From Streptomyces regalis (GTDB lineage Bacteria; Actinomycetota; Actinomycetes; Streptomycetales; Streptomycetaceae): a stretch of DNA of 64,000 nucleotides. This document shows positions 8,452 to 17,474 of the stretch, one piece after another. The DNA lies in assembly GCF_001509475.1 (NCBI RefSeq), contig NZ_LLZG01000002.1:62001-126000 (forward strand), read 5' to 3'. Each line of letters starts with the position of its first letter. The stretch's first letter is position 1. The notes beneath the pieces are model-generated. The model ran no database searches. It saw nothing but the letters and a program-made list of their open reading frames with translations, and was not told the origin of the DNA. The translations under genes were made by a program, and so were the position numbers.

Positions 8452-9282
8452 ATGACGGACGCAGCAGCCCTCCCCGGCCAGCCGCGAGGCGGGGTCCTCT
8501 CCGGCCCCGCCACCCCCCGCGCCGTCAACGTCCTCGCGCCCAACGCCTCCGCGATGACCCTGGACGGCACCAACACCTGGATCCTCTGCGAGCCGGACTC
8601 CGACCTGGCCGTCGTCGTCGACCCGGGCCCACTGGACGAGGGACACCTGCGCAACGTCGTCGACACGGCCGAGAAGGCCGGCAAGCGCATCGCCCTGACC
8701 CTGCTCACCCACGGCCACCCGGACCACGCCGAGGGCGCCGTCCGCTTCGCCGAGCTGACCGGCACGCGCGTGCGTGCCCTCGACCCGGCGCTGCGGCTCG
8801 GCGACGAGGGGCTGGGCGCCGGGGACGTGGTCCGCGTCGGCGGGCTGGAGCTGCGGGTCGTTCCGACGCCCGGACACACCGCCGACTCCCTCTCCTTCCA
8901 CCTCCCGGCCGACCGCGCCGTGCTGACCGGCGACACGATCCTGGGCCGCGGTACGACGGTCGTGGCGCACCCCGACGGCCGCCTGGGCGACTACCTGGAC
9001 TCGCTGCGGCGGCTCAGATCCCTCACGGTCGACGACGGGGTACACACCGTCCTCCCCGGCCACGGGCCGGTCCTGGAGGACGCCCAGGGCGCCGTCGAGT
9101 TCTACCTCGCCCACCGCGCCCACCGCCTCGCCCAGGTCGAGACGGCCGTCGAGGACGGCTACGGCACACCGGCCGAGGTCGTCGCCCACGTGTACGCGGA
9201 CGTGGACCGCTCCTTGTGGCCGGCCGCCGAGTTGTCGGTGCGGGCGCAGATGGACTACCTGGAGGAGCACGGCCTCATCTAG
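8452..9282 (+). CDS. Metallo-beta-lactamase-fold hydrolase
   Basis: A 276-residue enzyme with the metal site THGHPDH (His87, His89, Asp91, His92), followed by the third-site histidine in PTPGHTADS, the bridging Asp in TGDTILG and the C-terminal histidine in LPGHGP. The layout resembles LACTB2-like hydrolases. It is unlikely to be an antibiotic-resistance beta-lactamase because it has no signal peptide. The start at 8452 is the first plausible ATG. A weak GGAAGG lies upstream. Confidence 0.87.
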   Translation: MTDAAALPGQPRGGVLSGPATPRAVNVLAPNASAMTLDGTNTWILCEPDSDLAVVVDPGPLDEGHLRNVVDTAEKAGKRIALTLLTHGHPDHAEGAVRFAELTGTRVRALDPALRLGDEGLGAGDVVRVGGLELRVVPTPGHTADSLSFHLPADRAVLTGDTILGRGTTVVAHPDGRLGDYLDSLRRLRSLTVDDGVHTVLPGHGPVLEDAQGAVEFYLAHRAHRLAQVETAVEDGYGTPAEVVAHVYADVDRSLWPAAELSVRAQMDYLEEHGLI

Positions 9283-9289
9283 CGCGTGA

Positions 9290-10117
9290 CTATGCCTCCT
9301 GAGGCCGCGGCGCTTTGACGCCGTGCACGCGCGCGTACTCGTCCACGAGCCACGGCGCGAGGTCCTCGACGTACGACCGGAGGACGCCCGCGTCGCCCGT
9401 CGGCTCGTACCCGAGCCCGGCCGCCGTCCCCATCTGCTCGGCGCGCGCCGGGTAGTACGACCCGAAGGCCTCCGCCATCTCCCGCAGATCGCTGGTCCAT
9501 CCGCCCCAGCGAGGCATGACGAGCGTGAACCCGGTGCGCACGAGATGCCGGGACATGAACCGCACGAGCGGCCGCCGGGCCTCCTCGCTGTCGTCGGCGC
9601 CGGCGATCCGCTCCCGCCAGCGGGGCAGCAGCAGGCCGAGGTCACCGTTGGTCTCCCGCGCGAGCAGCGCGTCGGGCCGGTAGCGCGGCAGATATGCGGC
9701 GAGATCGTCCCCCAGCAGGGGCGTACAGAGGCAGGCGACGAACCATCCGAGGTCGTATGTCTCCAGGTCGCTCAGCAGCCGCCCGCGGCTGTACAGCAGC
9801 GTCCCGGCCCCGTCGATCTGCGCGAACTCCTTGTCCAGGCCCTCGCCGAGCACACGCGCGTCCGCCCGGTCCGCCTCGGTCGGTTCCTCACTCAGGGCGA
9901 CCAGCAGATCCAGGTCGCTACGCCCCACGCGCGCGGTGCCGCGCGGAATCGAGCCGTAGAGGTAGGCGCTGTGCATCCGCGCCCCGAACACATCCAGCAG
10001 ACGGTCGCGCGCGGTGGCGACGACCGGCCGGAAGTCGTGGGTGATGCGCGCGAGGGAGCCTTCGCGCGCGATGTACCCCTGAGCGTCGAGCCCTCTGCGG
10101 ACAGCGATTTCGGCCAT
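9290..10117 (-). CDS. Nucleotidyltransferase-domain protein, aminoglycoside-adenylyltransferase-like
   Basis: A 275-residue protein with the polymerase-beta-superfamily motif GSxxRG followed by SDLDLLV (YGSIPRGTARVGRSDLDLL), which holds the two metal-binding aspartates. The helical C-terminal region resembles AadA-type enzymes. Such proteins transfer AMP to small molecules, and some confer streptomycin/spectinomycin resistance. Nothing in the sequence proves an antibiotic substrate. The start at 10117 is the first ATG that retains a normal N-terminus (MAEIAVRRG). It converges with the MBL-fold gene, 7 bases between the stops. Confidence 0.75.
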   Translation of the reverse strand: MAEIAVRRGLDAQGYIAREGSLARITHDFRPVVATARDRLLDVFGARMHSAYLYGSIPRGTARVGRSDLDLLVALSEEPTEADRADARVLGEGLDKEFAQIDGAGTLLYSRGRLLSDLETYDLGWFVACLCTPLLGDDLAAYLPRYRPDALLARETNGDLGLLLPRWRERIAGADDSEEARRPLVRFMSRHLVRTGFTLVMPRWGGWTSDLREMAEAFGSYYPARAEQMGTAAGLGYEPTGDAGVLRSYVEDLAPWLVDEYARVHGVKAPRPQEA

Positions 10118-10196
10118 GGGGCCACTGTGCCCTGCCGGGAGGTGGAGGGGCGGCTCATTTTTACGGCCGGGATACGCCGCCCCCACCACCCAAGGC

Positions 10197-10664
10197 CTAC
10201 GCCTCCGTCAGCTCCACCTGGACCTCGACCTCCACCGGCGCGTCCAGCGGAAGCACCGCCACGCCCACCGCGCTGCGCGCGTGGACGCCCTTGTCGCCGA
10301 GGACCTCGCCCAGGAGTTCGCTGGCGCCGTTGAGGACGGCCGGCTGGCCGGTGAAGTCCGGGGCCGAGGCCACGAAGCCCACCACCTTCACCACACGCGC
10401 GATGCGGTCCAGGTCGCCCGCGACGGACTTGACGGCGGCCAGAGCGTTCAGCGCGCATGTACGCGCCAGCTCCTTGGCCTCCTCCGGCGTCACCTCCGCG
10501 CCCACCTTGCCGGTGACCGGAAGCTTCCCCTCCACCATGGGGAGCTGGCCGGCGGTGTAGATGTACACGCCCGACTGCACGGCCGGCTGGTACGCGGCCA
10601 GCGGAGGCACGACCTCCGGGAGCATCAGGCCCAGCTCGGCGAGCCTCGCCTCGACCGCGCTCAC
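10197..10664 (-). CDS. RidA/YjgF/UK114 family protein
   Basis: A 155-residue member of the RidA superfamily. Family members of the RidA type deaminate reactive enamine/imine intermediates made by PLP enzymes. The core hydrophobic pattern is present (YIYTAGQLPMVEGK, LNALAAVKSVAGDLDRIARVVKVVGFVASAPDF). The segment corresponding to the substrate-binding arginine region (HARSAVGVAVLP) is the subgroup form found near the crp-wblA core cluster. The GTG start at 10664 overlaps the TGA of the DUF4177 gene (GTGA), which fixes the start and indicates translational coupling. Confidence 0.87.
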   Translation of the reverse strand: MSAVEARLAELGLMLPEVVPPLAAYQPAVQSGVYIYTAGQLPMVEGKLPVTGKVGAEVTPEEAKELARTCALNALAAVKSVAGDLDRIARVVKVVGFVASAPDFTGQPAVLNGASELLGEVLGDKGVHARSAVGVAVLPLDAPVEVEVQVELTEA

Positions 10665-10822
10665 GCCTGCTTCTCCCGCTTCAGGTAGGCCACGAGCTGC
10701 TCGGGGTTGTTCGGCCCGGGCACGACCTGGACGAGCTCCCAGCCGTCCTCGCCCCAGGTGTCCAGAATCTGCTTCGTGGCATGGACGAGCAGCGGCACGG
10801 TTGCGTATTCCCACTTGGTCAT
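10661..10822 (-). CDS. DUF4177 small protein
   Basis: A 53-residue protein, MTKWEYATVPLL..., with the DUF4177 signature (WEYATVPL...LDTWGEDGWELVQVVP). The function is unknown. It is first in a two-gene operon with the RidA protein, whose GTG overlaps its stop. It is divergent from the first ArsA-like ATPase, with a 106-base shared upstream region. Confidence 0.85.
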   Translation of the reverse strand: MTKWEYATVPLLVHATKQILDTWGEDGWELVQVVPGPNNPEQLVAYLKREKQA

Positions 10823-10928
10823 GTGGCCGACTTTATCCGCTGCCCGGTGAAGGCCATGCGGCCGACCGCCGTCGAGTTGTCCACAGGCTGTCGCGTAGTC
10901 GGCGCGCCGACTGGTTAGGCTCGAAGGT

Positions 10929-11906
10929 GTGAGCAGGCTCCAGGTCGTCAGCGGCAAGGGCGGGACCGGAAAGACCACGGTCGCCGCCGCGCTCGCGCTT
11001 GCTCTCGCCACCGAGGGGAAGCGGACGCTTCTCGTCGAGGTCGAGGGCAGGCAGGGCATCGCGCAGCTCTTCGAGACAGAGGCGCTGCCCTATGAGGAGC
11101 GGAAGATCGCCGTCGCTCCAGGGGGCGGGGAGGTGTATGCCCTCGCCATCGACCCCGAACTGGCCCTTCTGGACTACCTCCAGATGTTCTACAAGATGGG
11201 CGGCGCCGGCCGGGCCCTGAAGAAGCTCGGCGCCATCGACTTCGCCACCACCATCGCACCGGGCCTCAGAGACGTACTGCTGACCGGCAAGGCGTGTGAG
11301 GCCGTGCGGCGGAAGGACAAGAGCGGGCGGTTCGTCTACGACTACGTCGTGATGGACGCGCCCCCCACGGGGCGCATCACCCGCTTCCTGAACGTCAACG
11401 ACGAGGTGGCGGGGCTCGCCAGGATCGGGCCGATACACAATCAGGCGCAGGCCGTGATGCGGGTGCTGAAGTCGGCGGAGACGGCCGTGCACATGGTGAC
11501 GCTGCTGGAGGAGATGCCCGTCCAGGAGACCGCGGACGGGATCGCCGAGCTGCGGGCGGCGCGGCTGCCGGTGGGGCGGATCATCGTGAACATGGTGCGG
11601 CCCGAGGTGTTGGACGCGGCCGACCTGGAACTCGTACGCAGTGTGCCGCGTGCCGCCGTGGCCAAGTCGCTGTCCTCGGCCGGGCTCGGCGGGGCGCGGC
11701 GCGGCGGGAACGCCGAGCGGCTGGTGGACCCGCTGCTGGCGCAGGCCGACGAGTACGCCGAGCGGCACGCGCTGGAGCACGAACAGCGGGCGGTCCTGGA
11801 CGAGTTGGGGCTGCCGGTGCACGAACTGCCCCTGCTGGCCGAGGGCATGGACCTGGCGGGCCTGTACGAACTCGCGGGCGAGCTGCGGGAACAGGGCCTG
11901 TCATGA
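10929..11906 (+). CDS. ArsA-family ATPase, first of two
   Basis: A 325-residue P-loop ATPase of the ArsA/Get3 (SIMIBI) class. The deviant Walker A GKGGTGKTT lies at residues 9-17 and the switch II region appears as DYVVMDAPPTG. Only one ATPase half is present. Together with the next gene it forms a heteromeric pair matching S. coelicolor SCO3577/SCO3578 as I recall. No arsenite-pump gene is nearby, and the metal-binding cysteines of ArsA are not evident, so arsenical resistance is unlikely. The GTG start lies close behind the divergent DUF4177 promoter. Confidence 0.88.
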   Translation: MSRLQVVSGKGGTGKTTVAAALALALATEGKRTLLVEVEGRQGIAQLFETEALPYEERKIAVAPGGGEVYALAIDPELALLDYLQMFYKMGGAGRALKKLGAIDFATTIAPGLRDVLLTGKACEAVRRKDKSGRFVYDYVVMDAPPTGRITRFLNVNDEVAGLARIGPIHNQAQAVMRVLKSAETAVHMVTLLEEMPVQETADGIAELRAARLPVGRIIVNMVRPEVLDAADLELVRSVPRAAVAKSLSSAGLGGARRGGNAERLVDPLLAQADEYAERHALEHEQRAVLDELGLPVHELPLLAEGMDLAGLYELAGELREQGLS

Positions 11907-12015
11907 GTCCGTTCTCATGGCAGGAGCAGTGCGCGGCACGCCGGGAGCTGCCCGTCGTACGGCGGGACCGGCGTGCCGTACGTCAAGAGCGTCAGCGTCG
12001 GAAGCAGGGGATGTC

Positions 12016-13467
12016 ATGAGTCGTCCGGAAGCCGCCCACGCGCACGACGCCGCACGCCAGCATCCCCCTCACCTCTCCCCCGCGCGCGTGCTCGACCTGG
12101 ATCCGCTGCTCGACGACCCGAGCACCCGCATCGTGGTGTGCTGCGGCGCGGGCGGCGTCGGCAAGACCACGACCGCGGCGGCGCTGGGCCTGCGGGCCGC
12201 CGAGCGCGGGCGCAAGGTGGTCGTGCTGACCATCGACCCGGCCCGCCGGCTCGCCCAGTCCATGGGCATCGACTCGCTGGACAACACCCCGCGCCGGGTG
12301 AAGGGCGTCGAGGATCACTCAGGGGCATCGCGCAGCGATTCGGTTGAGGGTGGTGGTGGGCGACGGGCGGGCGGCGAGCTGCACGCGATGATGCTCGACA
12401 TGAAGCGCACCTTCGACGAGATCGTCGAGGCGCACGCGGACCCCGAGCGGGCGTCCGCCATCCTGGGCAACCCCTTCTACCAGTCGCTCTCGGCGGGCTT
12501 CGCGGGCACGCAGGAGTACATGGCGATGGAGAAGCTGGGACAGCTGCGGGCGAAGGACGAGTGGGATCTCATCGTCGTGGACACGCCGCCGTCCCGCTCC
12601 GCGCTGGACTTCCTGGACGCACCCAAGCGGCTCGGCTCGTTCCTCGACGGCAAGCTGATCCGGGTCCTGCTGGCCCCGGCGAAGGTCGGCGGGCGCGCCG
12701 GGATGAAGTTCCTGAACGTCGGCATGTCGATGATGACGGGGGCGCTCGGCAAGCTGCTCGGCGGGCAGTTGCTGAAGGACGTGCAGACCTTCGTGGCCGC
12801 GATGGACTCGATGTTCGGGGGTTTCCGTACGCGCGCGGACGCGACGTACAAGCTGCTGCAGGCGCCCGGGACGGCGTTCCTGGTGGTGGCCGCGCCGGAG
12901 CGGGACGCGCTGCGCGAGGCCGCCTACTTCGTGGAGCGGCTGGCCGCCGAGGACATGCCGCTCGCCGGTCTGGTGCTCAACCGGGTCCACGGCAGCGGCG
13001 CCGACCGGCTGTCCGCCGAGCGGGCGCTCGCCGCCGCGGAAAATCTTGAAGAGCCTCGCATTGTGGATCAGGAGGGCGGGAAAGCTGGACTTCGTAACTC
13101 CCCCGACACGTACGACAGTTCAGAATCGGCCGCTTCCGAGGCACCGGCTCCTGACGCAGGCTCCCCCGCCGTCACGGACATGGAGCACACCGCAGCCACG
13201 GACGAGCCACAGCCCGCCACCCCGCATCTTGAGCGGTCCGTAGACCAGCTCACGGCAGGCCTGTTGAGGCTGCACTCCGAGCGGATGCAGTTGCTCTCAC
13301 GCGAGCAGCGCACGCGTGACCGCTTCACCGCGCTCCACCCCGAGGTGGCGGTGGCCGAAGTGGCCGCGCTGCCCGGTGATGTGCATGACCTCGCGGGACT
13401 GCGGGACATCGGAAACCGGCTCGCGGCCAATCGGCCGGAGCTGCCTGATCCCGCGGTCGGCGCCTGA
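12016..13467 (+). CDS. ArsA-family ATPase, second of two, with internal insertions
   Basis: A 483-residue ArsA/Get3-class ATPase. The Walker A motif GAGGVGKTT falls at about residue 44 and the switch II DLIVVDTPPSR at about 190. Two segments look inserted relative to its paralogue: a Gly/Ser-rich stretch between KGVED and GELHAMML (about nucleotides 12316-12375), and a low-complexity Glu/Pro/Ser segment at about 13060-13225. Both keep the frame. The ATG at 12016 follows AGCAGGGG. It starts 109 bases after the first ATPase on the same strand, so the pair is probably an operon. It is convergent with wblA. Confidence 0.87.
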   Translation: MSRPEAAHAHDAARQHPPHLSPARVLDLDPLLDDPSTRIVVCCGAGGVGKTTTAAALGLRAAERGRKVVVLTIDPARRLAQSMGIDSLDNTPRRVKGVEDHSGASRSDSVEGGGGRRAGGELHAMMLDMKRTFDEIVEAHADPERASAILGNPFYQSLSAGFAGTQEYMAMEKLGQLRAKDEWDLIVVDTPPSRSALDFLDAPKRLGSFLDGKLIRVLLAPAKVGGRAGMKFLNVGMSMMTGALGKLLGGQLLKDVQTFVAAMDSMFGGFRTRADATYKLLQAPGTAFLVVAAPERDALREAAYFVERLAAEDMPLAGLVLNRVHGSGADRLSAERALAAAENLEEPRIVDQEGGKAGLRNSPDTYDSSESAASEAPAPDAGSPAVTDMEHTAATDEPQPATPHLERSVDQLTAGLLRLHSERMQLLSREQRTRDRFTALHPEVAVAEVAALPGDVHDLAGLRDIGNRLAANRPELPDPAVGA

Positions 13468-13536
13468 GGGAGTCCTCTCGAGCCGGCCCGGGGGCAGACC
13501 CTGTCCGCAGTGTGCGGAGAGACCTCGTGGGCCCCC

Positions 13537-13875
13537 TCAGCTCACCGCCGCGTAGTTCTCGTACACCTCGTCGTCGTCGAGCGGCAGGATGCCCGCCCCG
13601 CGCTCGTACTCCGTACGTGCCGTCTCCAGCAGCCGGCGCCACGAGGTCACGGTCGGCCGCCTGCGCAGCAGTGCGCGGCGCTCCCGCTCCGTCATGCCTC
13701 CCCACACGCCGAACTCGACGCGGTTGTCGAGCGCGTCGGCCAGGCACTCCGTGCGCACCGGGCATCCGGTGCACACCGCCTTGGCCCTGTTCTGCGCTGC
13801 TCCCTGAACGAACAGTTCATCCGGATCGGTAGTGCGGCAGGCCGCCTGCGCACTCCAGTCGACTACCCAGCCCAT
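13537..13875 (-). CDS. wblA: WhiB-like developmental regulator WblA
   Basis: A 112-residue [4Fe-4S] WhiB-family protein. The cluster cysteines are Cys13, Cys35, Cys38 and Cys44, followed by the GVWGG turn at 56-60 and a basic DNA-binding region (TERERRALLRRR). The sequence (CRTTDPDELFVQGAAQNRAK) matches WblA as I know it from Streptomyces (SCO3579 from memory), a pleiotropic repressor of antibiotic production needed for sporulation. The ATG at 13875 follows GGGAGAGGA and gives the usual 112 residues. A GTG at 13932 would add 19 residues with no better ribosome site. Confidence 0.93.
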   Translation of the reverse strand: MGWVVDWSAQAACRTTDPDELFVQGAAQNRAKAVCTGCPVRTECLADALDNRVEFGVWGGMTERERRALLRRRPTVTSWRRLLETARTEYERGAGILPLDDDEVYENYAAVS

Positions 13876-14406
13876 ACCGGCGCCGTCCTCTCCCGAATCG
13901 AGGCTCCCCCACGGCGGCAGCGGCATATTCACCGCCGCCAGTTGAGGACGTTACGGAAGGTGGGCACAGCGCAACACCCCCTTCGGGCCCAATCTTGAAT
14001 GGCCCGAACGGACTATGCGTAAGCGGCAGATCACCCGGGGGAGTGAGCTGGCGACATGCGTGACTTTCCCGGCAAACCGGGACAGTTCAGTTGAGTCACA
14101 ACGGACGCCGGATGACACACAAGGCGGATTCGGACACGCGCCCACCAAAAAAGTGGGGAACCTCCGCAACGATTCGGGGTCGCCGGACGTATTGATACGT
14201 GGCCGCACTGCTGTGACAGTTGAGAGCAGCTTAGGCCAAGGCCTGCGCGCCTGTCCGGCGAATGCGCTGCATCCATCAGCGAGCTCCGCTCGCGGGTGCA
14301 CGGCCGACTTTGCCGTGCCATGGCTCTCGTCGGCTCGCCGTGCCCATGGCGTGCTCCCGCACGGCCGCCCCTCGGTTCGCTCATCTCTACGGTTTAGGCT
14401 GCCCCC
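13876..14406. other. wblA-PBP intergenic region (531 bases), no gene seen
   Basis: This is a divergent upstream region between wblA (minus) and the PBP gene (plus). It is less GC-rich in its first half than the flanking genes, as expected for the long wblA promoter region. No convincing coding frame is present. Near the PBP side, a 7-base stem (GCACGGC / GCCGTGC) and several GC-rich short palindromes (about 14290-14390) precede the start. Confidence 0.7.
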
Positions 14407-16695
14407 ATGCCAAAGAAGCGCTCAGGCGGTGGCCTGTCGGCCACTCAGCAGGCCGCCAAGTTCCTCGGTGTCAGTGTGCTCGCGGGAGCCGTGCTGGCCG
14501 GCATCGCGCTGCCCGCCGTCGGCGCGCTGGGACTTGCCGCCAAGGGATCGGTCGAGAGTTTCGACGAGCTCCCGGCCAACCTCAAGACCCCGCCGCTGAG
14601 CCAGCGCACCACGATCCTGGACGCCAAGGGCGGCACGATCGCCACGGTCTACTCGCGCGACCGCACGGTGGTCGACCTCAAGGACATCGCGCCGGACATG
14701 CAGAAGGCGATCGTCGCGATCGAGGACGCCCGCTTCTACCAGCACGGCGCGGTCGACCTGAAGGGCGTCCTGCGTGCCCTCAACCGCAACGCCCAGAGCG
14801 GCGGTGTCAGCGAGGGCGCGTCCACGCTCACGCAGCAGTACGTGAAGAACGTCTTCGTCGAGGAGGCCGGCGACGACCCGACGAAGGTCGCGCAGGCCAC
14901 CCAGCAGACCCTCGGCCGCAAGATCAAGGAGCTGAAGTACGCGATCCAGGTCGAGGAGGAGCTCGGCAAGAAGAAGATCCTCGAGAACTACCTGAACATC
15001 ACGTTCTTCGGCCAGCAGGCATACGGCGTCGAGGCCGCCGCCCAGCGCTACTTCTCCAAGTCCGCCAAGGACCTCAAGCTCCAGGAAGCCGCACTGCTCG
15101 CCGGCATCGTCCAGTCGCCCAGCCGCTACGACCCGGTCAATGACGAGGCCGAGGCCACCAAGCGGCGCAACACCGTGCTGCAGCGCATGGCCGACCTCGG
15201 CGACGTCTCCCAGGCGGAGGCCGACAAGGCCAAGGAGACCCCGCTCGGCCTGAAGGTCAGCAAGCCCAAGAACGGCTGCATCACCGCGGTCAAGGGCGCC
15301 AGCTTCTTCTGCAAGTACGTCGAGAAGGTCTTCATCAGCGACCCGGTCTTCGGCAAGAACCGCGAGGCCCGCGCCAAGATCTGGAACCAGGGCGGCCTGA
15401 CCATCACGACGACCCTCGACCCGCAGGCCCAGGAGTCGGTCCAGGCCTCGCTCAAGGACCACGTCAACCAGACGGACAAGGTCGCGGCCGCGGCCACCCT
15501 GGTCGAGCCCGGCACCGGCAAGATCCTCGGCATGGGCCAGTCGAAGCCGTACGGCTACGGCAAGAACGAGACCGAGCTCAACTACTCGGTCGACTCGGCG
15601 TACGGCGGCTCCAACTTCGGCTTCCCGACCGGTTCGACGTTCAAGCCGTTCGTCGCGGCGGCCGCGCTGGAGGAGGGCCGGCCGCCGACGCAGGAGTACT
15701 CGTCGCCGTACGAGATGCCGTACCCGAGCCCGGTCCAGACCTGCGACAGCACACCGTGGACCAACCGCAACAACGAGAAGCTGGAGAACGAGAGCGAGTC
15801 GGAGCGCGGCCCCTACCGCCTGAAGAAGGCGATGGAGCTGTCGGTCAACACCTACTTCGTGCAGATGATCGCCGACATCGGCCTGTGCCCGGTGGTCAAC
15901 ATCACCGACAAGCTCCAGGTCCGCCAGGGCAACGGCACCAAGCTCCCCGAGCGCCCCGCCATCGCCCTCGGCTCCGTCGGCCTCTCGCCGCTGACGATGG
16001 CGAGCGCGTATGCCGGCTTCGCCTCCCGCGGCATGTACTGCACGCCGATCGCCATCGAGTCGATCTCGCAGAAGGTCGGCGGCCAGCGGAAGTCGCTGGA
16101 GGTGCCCAAGTCGACGTGCTCGCGGGCGATGTCCGAGCAGACCGCCGACACCATCAACAACCTGCTGCAGGGCGTGGTCGACTCCGGTACGGGCCAGGAG
16201 GCCGGTCTCACCGACCGCGACAGCGCGGGTAAGACGGGTACGACGGACGAGCGCCGCAACGCGTGGTTCGTCGGCTACACGCCGAACCTCTCGGGCGCCG
16301 TCTGGGTCGGCAGTGCCACCCAGAAGGTCAAGATGCGCAACATCTACATCGGCGGCGTGTACAACGAGCTGGTCTACGGCGGCAAGGTCCCCGGCCCGAT
16401 CTGGCGGGACGCCATGACCGGCGCCCTCGAGGGCAAGCCCGTGGAGCAGTTCAACTTCGTCCGCATCCCGGAGCCCGACGACGGTGACCGGGGTGACGGA
16501 GACGGCGACGACAACGGGAACCAGAACGGCGGCAACGACGGGGACAACGGCGACGACAACCCGATCGGCGGCCTGGTCGGCGGCGGAGACACCGGCGGCG
16601 CGGACGGCGGCACGTTCCCGACACCGACCTTCTCGATCCCGGAGGGCTGGTGGCAGGGCCAGACGAACGGGAACGGCAACGGGGGCCGCGACTGA
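14407..16695 (+). CDS. Bifunctional class A penicillin-binding protein
   Basis: A 762-residue peptidoglycan glycosyltransferase/transpeptidase. It has a short cytoplasmic basic N-terminus and one transmembrane helix (about residues 18-45). The GT51 domain has catalytic Glu106 in AIEDARFYQHGAVD and the second motif GASTLTQQYVKN. The transpeptidase domain carries SxxK (Ser410-Lys413 in GSTFKPF), SxN (Ser479-Asn481) and KTG (Lys609-Gly611). The last 80 residues are a Gly/Asp/Asn-rich flexible extracellular tail. It corresponds to the PBP beside wblA in other Streptomyces. The start is the only good ATG; a canonical ribosome site is not obvious. A tandem repeat and a hairpin terminator follow. 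Confidence 0.93.
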   Translation: MPKKRSGGGLSATQQAAKFLGVSVLAGAVLAGIALPAVGALGLAAKGSVESFDELPANLKTPPLSQRTTILDAKGGTIATVYSRDRTVVDLKDIAPDMQKAIVAIEDARFYQHGAVDLKGVLRALNRNAQSGGVSEGASTLTQQYVKNVFVEEAGDDPTKVAQATQQTLGRKIKELKYAIQVEEELGKKKILENYLNITFFGQQAYGVEAAAQRYFSKSAKDLKLQEAALLAGIVQSPSRYDPVNDEAEATKRRNTVLQRMADLGDVSQAEADKAKETPLGLKVSKPKNGCITAVKGASFFCKYVEKVFISDPVFGKNREARAKIWNQGGLTITTTLDPQAQESVQASLKDHVNQTDKVAAAATLVEPGTGKILGMGQSKPYGYGKNETELNYSVDSAYGGSNFGFPTGSTFKPFVAAAALEEGRPPTQEYSSPYEMPYPSPVQTCDSTPWTNRNNEKLENESESERGPYRLKKAMELSVNTYFVQMIADIGLCPVVNITDKLQVRQGNGTKLPERPAIALGSVGLSPLTMASAYAGFASRGMYCTPIAIESISQKVGGQRKSLEVPKSTCSRAMSEQTADTINNLLQGVVDSGTGQEAGLTDRDSAGKTGTTDERRNAWFVGYTPNLSGAVWVGSATQKVKMRNIYIGGVYNELVYGGKVPGPIWRDAMTGALEGKPVEQFNFVRIPEPDDGDRGDGDGDDNGNQNGGNDGDNGDDNPIGGLVGGGDTGGADGGTFPTPTFSIPEGWWQGQTNGNGNGGRD

Positions 16696-16710
16696 CGCGG
16701 CGCTCCCTTG

Positions 16711-16755
16711 CCCCTTGAGATGCCCCTTGAGATGCCCCTTGAGGTGTCCCTTGAG
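16711..16755 (+). repeat. CCCCTTGAGATG 12-base tandem repeat
   Basis: Nearly four copies of a 12-base unit lie directly behind the PBP stop: two identical, one with a G for A, one partial. It lies between the coding region and the downstream terminator hairpin. It is probably a slippage-prone minisatellite suitable for strain typing. Confidence 0.8.
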
Positions 16756-16762
16756 ACAGGGA

Positions 16763-16819
16763 CGGCCCCTGTCCCTGCGTACGAGGACTTCGTGTCGGTC
16801 GTACGAGGGACAGGGGCCG
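16763..16819 (+). terminator. Long hairpin after the PBP gene
   Basis: The 22-base left arm at 16763-16784 pairs with 16799-16819 with one bulged base; the arms read CGGCCCCTGTCCCT and AGGGACAGGGGCCG at their outer ends. There is no long T-run, as is common for Streptomyces terminators. It separates the PBP gene from the convergent YqeY-like gene and may serve both. Confidence 0.75.
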
Positions 16820-16886
16820 TTTGCCGTACAGAGCTGGTCGTGCGCGGGGCGTTCGCAGCCGTCGGCTGCTGCCCGTGCCGTGGGTG

Positions 16887-17351
16887 TCAGCCGGCCAGCA
16901 GCTTCTTGACCGCCGCTGCCACGCGGCCGCCCTCCGCCTGACCTGCGACCTTCGGGTTCACGATCTTCATGACGGCACCCATGGCCCGCGGGCCCTCGGC
17001 GCCGGCCGCCTTGGCCTCCTCGACGGCCTGGGCGACGATCTGGTTCAGCTCGTCGTCGCTGAGCTGCTTCGGCAGGTACGCGGCGAGGACCTCGCCCTCC
17101 GCCTTCTCCCGCTCGGCCTGCGCGGGACGACCACCCTGCGCGAAGGCGTCGGCCGCCTCACGACGCTTCTTCGCCTCGCGGGTGATCACCTTCTGCACCT
17201 CGTCGTCGGAGAGCTCGCGCTTCTCCTTGCCCGCGACCTCCTCCTTGGTGATCGCGGCGAGCGTCAGCCGGAGCGTCGAGGAGCGGAGCTCGTCGCGCTC
17301 CTTGATCGCGGCGTTGAGGTCTTCCTGCAGCTTCGACTTGAGCGTGGTCAT
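16887..17351 (-). CDS. GatB/YqeY domain-containing protein
   Basis: A 154-residue soluble helical protein related to the tRNA-binding tail domain of GatB. Recognisable segments include TLRLTLAAITKEEVAGK, AYLPKQLSDDEL and GAVMKIVNPKVAGQAEGGRV. Stand-alone YqeY proteins are widespread, and their role is unclear. The ATG at 17351 begins MTTLKSKLQEDL, the usual N-terminus. It converges with the PBP gene and is divergent from the metallophosphoesterase. Confidence 0.92.
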   Translation of the reverse strand: MTTLKSKLQEDLNAAIKERDELRSSTLRLTLAAITKEEVAGKEKRELSDDEVQKVITREAKKRREAADAFAQGGRPAQAEREKAEGEVLAAYLPKQLSDDELNQIVAQAVEEAKAAGAEGPRAMGAVMKIVNPKVAGQAEGGRVAAAVKKLLAG

Positions 17352-17474
17352 GGCGTCGATTGTCGCAGGTGTGGGCAGCGGAACGCCCGTTGATTTCAAG
17401 GAGCCTGCACGCAGACGTCGTAGCGGAAGCGGTCGAGGACGGCCCGTCCTGCGGCGCTCCTGCGGTCTGACACG

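Noticed and set aside
10929-13467. Arsenic resistance operon
   Set aside because: The two ArsA-like ATPases lack arsB/arsR neighbours and obvious metal cysteines. They match the conserved core pair beside wblA.
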